Positions 1-4,791 of a stretch of DNA of 6,003 nt are shown piece after piece. Within the stretch, counting starts at the first letter, position 1, and each line of letters begins with the position of its first letter. This DNA is from Microbacteriaceae bacterium (GTDB lineage Bacteria > Actinomycetota > Actinomycetes > Actinomycetales > Microbacteriaceae). The notes under the pieces were generated by a model, which was not told where the DNA came from, did no database searches, and saw only the letters and a list, made by a program, of their open reading frames with translations. Both the position numbers and the translations under genes were made by a program. The stretch is taken from the NCBI GenBank assembly GCA_947447385.1, contig CANFKN010000083.1, positions 1 through 6,003 of the forward strand, given 5' to 3'.

Positions 1-1624
1 CCGTGGCCGCAATGCCGTGCTTTACTCTGGCGAGGTTGACTGGGAGCTTGCAGATGCCAGCTCAAACCAACCGCGTCGAATTGAGCTTGCCCTCAAGTCG
101 GGCGACACAGTTTTGGTGCAGGTCACTAAAGACCCAGTTGGCCAAAAAGGTGCACGACTGACTTCTCAGGTTTCGCTACCTGGTCGCTACTTGGTTTATG
201 TGCCAAACGGCAGCATGACCGGAATCTCTCGCAAGTTGCCAGATTCTGAGCGCTCACGCCTGAAGAAAATCCTTAAAGAGATTTTGCCTGAAGATGCTGG
301 CGTAATCGTTCGCACCGCTTCTGAGGGTGCCACCGAAGAGCAGCTAACCCTCGACGTTGAACGTTTGCAGGCCCAGTGGGCCGACATCAGCTCGAAGGTC
401 GAAAAGGGCCAAGCCCCGACTTTGCTTCACAGCGAGCCAGATCTTTTGATCAAAATCGTTCGCGACGTTTTCAATGAAGACTTTCAGAGCATGGTTATTT
501 CGGGTGCAGATGCCCTTGAAACCATTCGAGGATACCTTTCAGCTGTGGCGCCTGACCTGCTAGAACGTGTTCAGGAATACACCGAAGAAGCCGATATCTT
601 CGAGGCTTATCGCGTTAGCGAACAAATTGCCAAGGCTCTTGATCGCAAGGTTTATTTGCCATCAGGCGGTTCACTTGTGATTGACCGAACCGAAGCCATG
701 ACGGTTGTTGACGTCAACACCGGCAAGTTTGTCGGTTCTGGAGGCAACCTCGAAGAGACCGTCACCAAGAACAACCTTGAAGCTGCTGAAGAGATTGTTC
801 GCCAAATGCGCTTGCGCGACATCGGCGGCATCATCGTGATCGACTTCATTGATATGGTTCTCGAATCAAACCGAGACTTAGTCTCACGTCGTCTCATTGA
901 GTGCCTAAGCCGCGACCGCACCAAGCACCAGGTGGCTGAGGTAACCTCACTTGGCTTAGTTCAGATGACACGCAAGAAACTTGGCATTGGCCTTCTCGAA
1001 GCTTTCAGCGAGCCGTGTGAGGTTTGTGCAGGTCGTGGCGTGGTGGTTCACCATGAACCGATTCTTCGCAACCGTCACAACACTGACCGCGACCAAGATG
1101 TTCGCGAAAACCGCTCTTCAAACCGTGAAGGCCCAAACAACCAGAAGCGCAAGGGCAAGGGTCGCGACGGCGGTAACAACTCGAATAACGCCAATAACAA
1201 CGGTTCGGGCAACTCAAACAGTGGCTCTGGCTCAAACAATGCCAACATTGGCTCTGGCTCTGGCTCTGGCTCTGGCAATGGCAGTTCTGGCTCAAACGGT
1301 GCCAAAATTGAGCAGATGAAGGTGGTTACACCTGAGCGCGCAGTTGAGATCAACAGTTTGGTTGCAAAGATTGCGGCATCGACTGTTGCAGCTCATGAGG
1401 CGGCCGGCGAACCTTCACCAATCGTTTTGCCACCAATCGTTTTGGTTGAAAAAGAATCAACATCGGCTCCAGCAGCCGAGACTGAAAAGCTTTTGGAATC
1501 AGTTCTCGATGCGTTGCCAGAGCCAAAACCAGCAGGCCAGGGCAGACGACGCCGCGTAAGCAGCGCTGACATTGCAAACAAAACTTCATCGAAAGATGAA
1601 AACACAGAGGGCAACACGCTCTAA
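1..1624 (+). CDS. rne: Ribonuclease E/G, 5'-truncated by the window edge
   Basis: Single-strand endoribonuclease of the RNase E/G family, which cleaves AU-rich RNA and takes part in rRNA maturation and mRNA decay in the cytoplasm. The reading frame is open from base 2 (R-G-R-N-A-V...), so the GTG at 17 is an internal Val codon and the true start lies upstream. The window begins inside the S1 RNA-binding domain (to about base 230), then the RNase H-like/5'-sensor region. The catalytic DNase I-like domain has the metal-binding Asp in VVDVNTGKF (codon 710-712) and in IVIDFIDM (codon 842-844). The Zn-link motif CEVC (Cys codons 1016 and 1025) is intact. After it come a basic stretch, a 45-residue Gly/Ser/Asn linker (1169-1303), a hydrophobic PIVLPPIVLVE patch and a basic GRRRRVSS tail. 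The stop is TAA at 1622-1624. Actinobacterial members usually carry a long N-terminal extension, which cannot be seen here. The family call is very secure; the choice of rne over rng follows actinobacterial usage. Confidence 0.96.
   Translation, partial: RGRNAVLYSGEVDWELADASSNQPRRIELALKSGDTVLVQVTKDPVGQKGARLTSQVSLPGRYLVYVPNGSMTGISRKLPDSERSRLKKILKEILPEDAGVIVRTASEGATEEQLTLDVERLQAQWADISSKVEKGQAPTLLHSEPDLLIKIVRDVFNEDFQSMVISGADALETIRGYLSAVAPDLLERVQEYTEEADIFEAYRVSEQIAKALDRKVYLPSGGSLVIDRTEAMTVVDVNTGKFVGSGGNLEETVTKNNLEAAEEIVRQMRLRDIGGIIVIDFIDMVLESNRDLVSRRLIECLSRDRTKHQVAEVTSLGLVQMTRKKLGIGLLEAFSEPCEVCAGRGVVVHHEPILRNRHNTDRDQDVRENRSSNREGPNNQKRKGKGRDGGNNSNNANNNGSGNSNSGSGSNNANIGSGSGSGSGNGSSGSNGAKIEQMKVVTPERAVEINSLVAKIAASTVAAHEAAGEPSPIVLPPIVLVEKESTSAPAAETEKLLESVLDALPEPKPAGQGRRRRVSSADIANKTSSKDENTEGNTL
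1169..1303 (+). repeat. Gly/Ser/Asn low-complexity linker in RNase E
   Basis: Forty-five consecutive codons encode almost only Gly, Ser and Asn with a few Ala and one Ile. The stretch joins the catalytic half and its Zn-link to the C-terminal tail. It is surely disordered and probably acts as a flexible tether. The stretch is built from short DNA repeats, namely a GGCTCT hexamer array and a 25-base direct repeat listed separately, which suggests growth by replication slippage. All repeat units seen are multiples of three, so the reading frame is kept. Confidence 0.85.
1226..1310 (+). repeat. Imperfect 25-base direct repeat, 60 bases apart
   Basis: Bases 1226-1250 and 1286-1310 match at 22 of 25 positions; the differences are AA to GG and C to A. 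Both copies are in the same codon phase and encode SGSNNANIG and SGSNGAKIE, the second marking the end of the linker. The hexamer array lies between them. The exact 60-base offset (20 codons) suggests an in-frame duplication later invaded or replaced by the hexamers. Confidence 0.75.
1250..1276 (+). repeat. Hexamer microsatellite (GGCTCT)4 plus GGC
   Basis: Four perfect tandem copies of GGCTCT (1250-1273) followed by a partial GGC. In frame they encode Gly-Ser repeats of the RNase E linker. One degenerate relative of the unit lies upstream at 1223-1232. A gain or loss of a unit would change the linker by two residues without a frameshift. Confidence 0.9.
1416..1444 (+). repeat. Tandem 15-base duplication in the rne tail
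   Basis: CACCAATCGTTTTG occurs at 1416-1429 and again at 1431-1444, perfect over 14 bases with a period of 15. It encodes the doubled hydrophobic peptide PIVLP-PIVLV in an otherwise polar, Ala/Pro/Glu-rich tail. It is a simple in-frame duplication of five codons. Confidence 0.8.
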
Positions 1625-1629
1625 ATAGT

Positions 1630-1658
1630 TTGACCCTCAGCATTTTGCAAGGTAGACT
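1630..1658 (+). promoter_or_regulatory. Housekeeping sigma-factor promoter for rplU-rpmA
   Basis: A -35 box TTGACC (1630-1635) is separated by 17 bases from a -10 box TAGACT (1653-1658). Both are close to the consensus of the primary sigma factor and the spacing is ideal. The -35 box starts six bases after the rne stop codon, with no terminator between, so rplU can be reached both by read-through from rne and from this promoter. Transcription should start around 1664-1667, leaving a leader of about 60 bases before the rplU start. Seen by eye only, not tested. Confidence 0.8.
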
Positions 1659-1660
1659 AA

Positions 1661-1719
1661 ACCCTTGTTGCTTGCTGAGTTATCGCACCGCAACTAATCA
1701 TTCTTTTTGAACAAAGGGT
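1661..1719 (+). promoter_or_regulatory. Possible structured rplU leader that masks the Shine-Dalgarno
   Basis: ACCCTT (1661-1666) is complementary to AAGGGT (1714-1719), which contains the rplU Shine-Dalgarno AAAGGG (1713-1718, seven bases before the GTG). Immediately inside, GTTGC (1667-1671) can pair with GCAAC (1690-1694), so the two helices could stack. A further UGC/GCA pairing (1673-1675 with 1685-1687) is possible inside. Such a fold would hide the ribosome binding site. Caution: the helices are short, and if transcription starts at 1665 or later the ACCC strand is present only on read-through mRNA from rne. No known leader family was recognised. Confidence 0.3.
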
Positions 1720-1725
1720 AAATCC

Positions 1726-2034
1726 GTGGTTTTCGCAGTTGTCCGCGCAGGCGGTCGTCAAGAGAAGGTGTCAGTAGGCACCATTGTTACGCTTGACCGC
1801 ATCCAAGGTGATGCAAATGGCAAGATCGAGCTTCCGGCTCTTTTGCTAGTCGATGGCGACAAGGTTACTACCGACGCTAAGGCACTTGCCAAGGTGAAGG
1901 TTGTAGCTGAGATTCTGAACGACCTTCGTGGTCCTAAGATCGTCATTCAGAAATACAAGAACAAGACTGGTTACAAGAAGCGCCAGGGTCACCGTCAAGA
2001 CCTAACCCGCGTTCAGGTCACCGAGATTAAGTAA
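1726..2034 (+). CDS. rplU: 50S ribosomal protein L21
   Basis: Ribosomal protein L21, which binds 23S rRNA in the large subunit and sits near L20. The product is 102 residues, the normal family length. The N-terminus MVFAVVRAGGRQEKV and the C-terminal part GPKIVIQKYKNKTGYKKRQGHRQ, rich in Lys and Arg, are the L21 signature and closely resemble Micrococcales versions. The start is GTG, supported by the Shine-Dalgarno AAAGGG at 1713-1718 and by the family N-terminus (Met-Val/Tyr-Ala-Val-Val). It is the first gene after the promoter at 1630-1658 and precedes rpmA by 14 bases, the near-universal L21-L27 pair. The possible leader structure upstream could give feedback control, which is inference. 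Confidence 0.98.
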   Translation: MVFAVVRAGGRQEKVSVGTIVTLDRIQGDANGKIELPALLLVDGDKVTTDAKALAKVKVVAEILNDLRGPKIVIQKYKNKTGYKKRQGHRQDLTRVQVTEIK

Positions 2035-2038
2035 AGGA
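2033..2038 (+). promoter_or_regulatory. Shine-Dalgarno of rpmA overlapping the rplU stop
   Basis: AAAGGA at 2033-2038 overlaps the last two bases of the rplU TAA stop and lies ten bases before the rpmA ATG. Ribosomes finishing rplU therefore sit on the rpmA binding site, which favours coupled and matched synthesis of L21 and L27. Confidence 0.75.
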
Positions 2039-2048
2039 CTGACGTCAA

Positions 2049-2303
2049 ATGGCATCCAAAAAAGGTGTTAGCTCGACCCGAAACGGTCGCGACTCAAACG
2101 CACAGCGTCTAGGCGTAAAGCGCTACGCAGGTCAAGAAGTAAACGCAGGCGAGATTCTCGTTCGCCAGCGCGGCACCCACTTTCACCCAGGTGCAAAAGT
2201 GGGCCGCGGCAAAGACGACACTTTGTTTGCTCTAGCAGCAGGCACAGTTGAGTTCGGCACCAAAGGTGGCCGCCGCGTAGTCAACATCGTTGAGGCAGCG
2301 TAA
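2049..2303 (+). CDS. rpmA: 50S ribosomal protein L27
   Basis: Ribosomal protein L27, whose flexible N-terminus reaches the peptidyl-transferase centre and helps position tRNA. The 84-residue product has the family length and motifs: SSTRNGRDSNAQRLGVKRY at residues 8-26, then ILVRQRGTHFHPG and GRGKDDTLFALAAGTVEFG. The start ATG at 2049 gives MASKKG directly, so there is no Firmicutes-type N-terminal extension that needs cleavage. Residue 3 is Ser where the actinobacterial consensus I recall is His (MAHKKG). The gene lies between rplU and a strong terminator, and so ends the short ribosomal-protein transcript. Confidence 0.98.
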   Translation: MASKKGVSSTRNGRDSNAQRLGVKRYAGQEVNAGEILVRQRGTHFHPGAKVGRGKDDTLFALAAGTVEFGTKGGRRVVNIVEAA

Positions 2304-2318
2304 TCAACTTAGTTTTTC

Positions 2319-2355
2319 AAGTAAAGGCGAGCCTCGGTGCTCGCCTTTACTTTTT
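2319..2355 (+). terminator. Rho-independent terminator after rpmA
   Basis: A perfect 12-bp stem, GTAAAGGCGAGC (2321-2332) with GCTCGCCTTTAC (2339-2350), closes a six-base loop CTCGGT. Two further A-T pairs (2319-2320 with 2351-2352) can extend it to 14 bp. A run of five T (2351-2355) follows directly. It lies 15 bases after the rpmA stop and should end most rplU-rpmA transcripts before obg. Confidence 0.9.
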
Positions 2356-2390
2356 GATAAAGAATTAGCTTAAAGAAGGCAGGTGGAGTC

Positions 2391-3986
2391 ATGGTGACTT
2401 TTGTTGACCAAGTGACTTTGCACCTGCGCGCAGGTAACGGCGGCGATGGCTGTGTTTCTGTGAAGCGCGAAAAGTTCAAGCCGCTGGCTGGGCCAGACGG
2501 CGCTGACGGTGGCAATGGCGGCAGCGTCAGCCTAATCGCAGACCCGAGCGTCACAACCCTACTCGAGTACCACTTTCGCCCTCACCGTGCAGGTGCAGAC
2601 GGCGGCGACGGCGCAGGCGATTTCAGAAACGGTGCGAGCGGTGCAAAGATTCTGCTGCCGGTTCCTGTCGGCACTGTTGTAAAGAAAGCAAACGGCGAGT
2701 TCATCGCCGACCTTGACGAACCAGGCATGGAGCTAGTTGTTGCCGAAGGTGGCCTTGGAGGCTTGGGCAATGCTGCCCTGTCTTCGGCTAAACGTCGCGC
2801 TCCAGGTTTCGCTCTTCTCGGCGTGCCGGGTTGGTCTGGCGACATCATTCTTGAACTCAAGACAGTGGCAGATATTGCTCTGGTTGGTTACCCTAGCGCT
2901 GGCAAATCGAGTTTGATTGCTTCGCTATCTGCTGCTCGACCAAAGATTGCAGACTATCCTTTCACGACACTTCACCCGAACCTAGGCGTTGTGCAAGCTG
3001 GTCAAAGCCGCTTCACCGTCGCAGATGTGCCGGGTCTCATCGAAGGTGCTAGCGAAGGCCGCGGCCTCGGGCTAGAGTTTTTGCGTCACGTTGAGCGCTG
3101 TGCAGCTCTTTTGCACGTGATTGACTGCGGCACTCTTGAGCCAAACCGTGACCCAGTTTCTGATTTAGACAAGATTTTGATCGAACTTGATGCCTATCAG
3201 GTTCCTGACGGCGGTGTTCCGCTAACGCAACGCCCTCAGCTAATCGCTCTAAACAAGATTGACCTTCCAGACGGGCGCGAACTCGCAGATTTCGTTCGAC
3301 CTGATCTAGAGGCTCGCGGCTATCGAGTGTTCGAAATTTCAGCTGCAACACACGAGGGTTTGCGCGAGCTAACATTTGCACTTGCCGAACTTGTTGAGCA
3401 GGCGCGCCATGAAAAAGCGGCGCTGCCGGTTAAGCCCCGAATTACCCTCATGCAAGAAAAGCGCAATGAGAGCGAATTCAAAGTCGTTCGTGAAGAGCAC
3501 AATCACGAAGAGTTCTTCAGAGTTCTGGGCGTCAAGCCTGAGCGCTGGGTTGCCCAGACCAACTTCGGCAACGAAGAAGCGATTGGCTATTTGGGTGACC
3601 GACTTCAAAAGATTGGTGTCGAAGATGCACTACTCAAAGCAGGAGCGGTTGCGGGTTCAACTGTAATCATCGGCCCTGGCGCAGGCATTGTGTTCGACTG
3701 GGAGCCAACCATTGGTTCGACAGCTGAGCTACTCGTTGCTCCTCGCGGCATTGATCCTCGTCTTGAAATGCGTGAACGACGCACCACCAAGCAACGCCGA
3801 GAAGAATACAAAGCATTGATGGACGGCAAAGAAGAAGCCCGCCAAGAGCTTCTTGCCGAAAAGAAGGCTGGGCTTTGGTCTCGTGATGATGACTTTGACT
3901 CAGACGCAGTTCAAGTTATCGAGAATTATGAGACCACCGTGGTTGAAGATGACAACCTCGAAGGTTTCGAAGAGTTTCGCAAATAG
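2391..3986 (+). CDS. obg: Obg-family GTPase (Obg/CgtA)
   Basis: Essential GTPase that binds the 50S subunit and takes part in its late assembly and in (p)ppGpp-linked growth control. The product has 531 residues. Residues 1-160 form the Gly-rich Obg fold (FVDQVTLHLRAGNGGDG...). The G domain has G1 GYPSAGKSS (166-174), G2 DYPFTTLHPNLG (188-199), G3 DVPG (212-215), G4 NKID (288-291) and G5 SAA (317-319), all intact. The OCT domain spans about 360-440. A charged tail of some 80 residues follows, first basic and helical (about 458-494), then acidic to the end. ATG 2391 is taken as start because MVTFVD fits the family N-terminus; GTG 2394, the next codon, is an alternative since the Shine-Dalgarno-like AGGTGGAG (2381-2388) lies only two bases before the ATG. 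It lies downstream of the rpmA terminator and 12 bases before proB, with which it is probably co-transcribed. Confidence 0.97.
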   Translation: MVTFVDQVTLHLRAGNGGDGCVSVKREKFKPLAGPDGADGGNGGSVSLIADPSVTTLLEYHFRPHRAGADGGDGAGDFRNGASGAKILLPVPVGTVVKKANGEFIADLDEPGMELVVAEGGLGGLGNAALSSAKRRAPGFALLGVPGWSGDIILELKTVADIALVGYPSAGKSSLIASLSAARPKIADYPFTTLHPNLGVVQAGQSRFTVADVPGLIEGASEGRGLGLEFLRHVERCAALLHVIDCGTLEPNRDPVSDLDKILIELDAYQVPDGGVPLTQRPQLIALNKIDLPDGRELADFVRPDLEARGYRVFEISAATHEGLRELTFALAELVEQARHEKAALPVKPRITLMQEKRNESEFKVVREEHNHEEFFRVLGVKPERWVAQTNFGNEEAIGYLGDRLQKIGVEDALLKAGAVAGSTVIIGPGAGIVFDWEPTIGSTAELLVAPRGIDPRLEMRERRTTKQRREEYKALMDGKEEARQELLAEKKAGLWSRDDDFDSDAVQVIENYETTVVEDDNLEGFEEFRK

Positions 3987-3998
3987 AAAGACATCGCC

Positions 3999-4781
3999 GT
4001 GGTTCTAAACGACCGAAGCCAGTTAGCTTCTGCCAAGCGCATCGTTGTTAAAGTTGGCTCGTCTTCAATTTCGGGCCAAAACGAATCTCAGCTAGATCTT
4101 CTCGTTGACGCCATTGCAGCGACAATGTCTCGTGGCGTTGAAGTTATCTTGGTCTCTTCGGGAGCTATTGCTACCGGAATGCCCCTGCTTGGGCTAACTT
4201 CGAAGCCAGAAGATCTAGCAACCTCACAGGCACTTGCCTCGGTCGGTCAAAGCCGACTCATCGCGAGATACCAACAGAGCCTCGAACGTTATAGCCTCAT
4301 CGCTGGGCAAATCCTCCTCACATCGGGTGACCTCGACGGCGAAGAAACGCGAGCCAACGCAGGCCTTGCCATGAACCGTCTGGTGGAGCTCGGGGTTTTG
4401 CCAATCGTCAATGAAAATGACACGGTTGCGACTCAAGAAATCCGTTTTGGCGATAACGACCGACTTGCTGCTCTCGTGGCCGTGCTGGCACACGCCGACG
4501 CTCTAGTTCTTTTGAGCGATGTCGATGCCCTCTATGACATGCCACCAAGCCGCCCGGGAGCAAAGGCAATCGATGTGATTTCAGCCGATGCAGACTTAAG
4601 CCTCATCGAAGTGGGTGGCACATCTACGGGCGTCGGCACCGGGGGAGCGGTCACCAAACTTGGCGCAGCTCGCGTTGCGACCGAAGCCGGTGTAGCGGTT
4701 CTGCTCACCAGTGCAGCAAATGTTTCGAGAGCACTCGGTGGCGAACACGTAGGCACGTGGTTTTCGGCCAAGGCAAGTTAG
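3999..4781 (+). CDS. proB: Glutamate 5-kinase, kinase domain only
   Basis: Phosphorylates L-glutamate with ATP to gamma-glutamyl phosphate, the first and usually proline-inhibited step of proline synthesis. The 260 residues form one amino-acid kinase domain: VVKVGSSSI with the phosphate-binding Lys18 (16-24), SSGAI (53-57), NENDTV (138-143), FGDND (150-154), SDVDALY (173-179) and GTGG...TK with Lys220 (213-220). The protein ends right after the kinase fold (VGTWF), so the C-terminal PUA domain of E. coli-type enzymes of about 367 residues is absent; compact forms of about 250-270 residues are known in other bacteria. The start is GTG, 12 bases after the obg stop, with only a weak purine-rich site (AGAAAGA) before it, so translation may depend on coupling to obg. 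The proA gene follows ten bases later. Confidence 0.96.
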   Translation: MVLNDRSQLASAKRIVVKVGSSSISGQNESQLDLLVDAIAATMSRGVEVILVSSGAIATGMPLLGLTSKPEDLATSQALASVGQSRLIARYQQSLERYSLIAGQILLTSGDLDGEETRANAGLAMNRLVELGVLPIVNENDTVATQEIRFGDNDRLAALVAVLAHADALVLLSDVDALYDMPPSRPGAKAIDVISADADLSLIEVGGTSTGVGTGGAVTKLGAARVATEAGVAVLLTSAANVSRALGGEHVGTWFSAKAS

Positions 4782-4782
4782 G
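4780..4782 (+). promoter_or_regulatory. Weak proA ribosome binding site at the proB stop
   Basis: The only Shine-Dalgarno-like core before the proA ATG is AGG at 4780-4782. It overlaps the proB TAG stop (4779-4781) and lies nine bases upstream of the start. The poor site next to a stop codon suggests that proA is translated by ribosomes arriving from proB. This is inference from position. Confidence 0.4.
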
Positions 4783-4791
4783 CTTAAAGCT

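Noticed and set aside
17..19. GTG as the start codon of the RNase E gene
   Set aside because: The frame is open from base 2 and the preceding residues R-G-R-N-A fit the S1 domain of the family, so the gene starts outside the window.
652..924. Antisense open frames under rne, obg, proB and proA
   Set aside because: They overlap well-conserved genes completely, have Arg/Ser/Pro-rich shadow composition and no recognisable motif.
1226..1310. Repeats in rne as a CRISPR-like array
   Set aside because: Units are in-frame Gly-Ser codons, only two long copies exist, and there are no spacers of regular length or cas genes.
981..1353. Several open frames on both strands over the rne linker, including Ala-Leu and Gln-Ser repeat proteins
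   Set aside because: They are shifted readings of the GGCTCT and AAC repeats inside rne, with no ribosome binding site or family resemblance.
1661..1708. Transcription attenuator in the rplU leader, with the TTCTTTTT run at 1701-1708 as U tract
   Set aside because: The preceding hairpin is only about five pairs and ends six bases before the T run, too weak and too far for intrinsic termination.
1625..1725. Small RNA or tRNA in the rne-rplU gap
   Set aside because: No tRNA fold or known RNA family is seen; the gap is explained by a promoter and a short leader.
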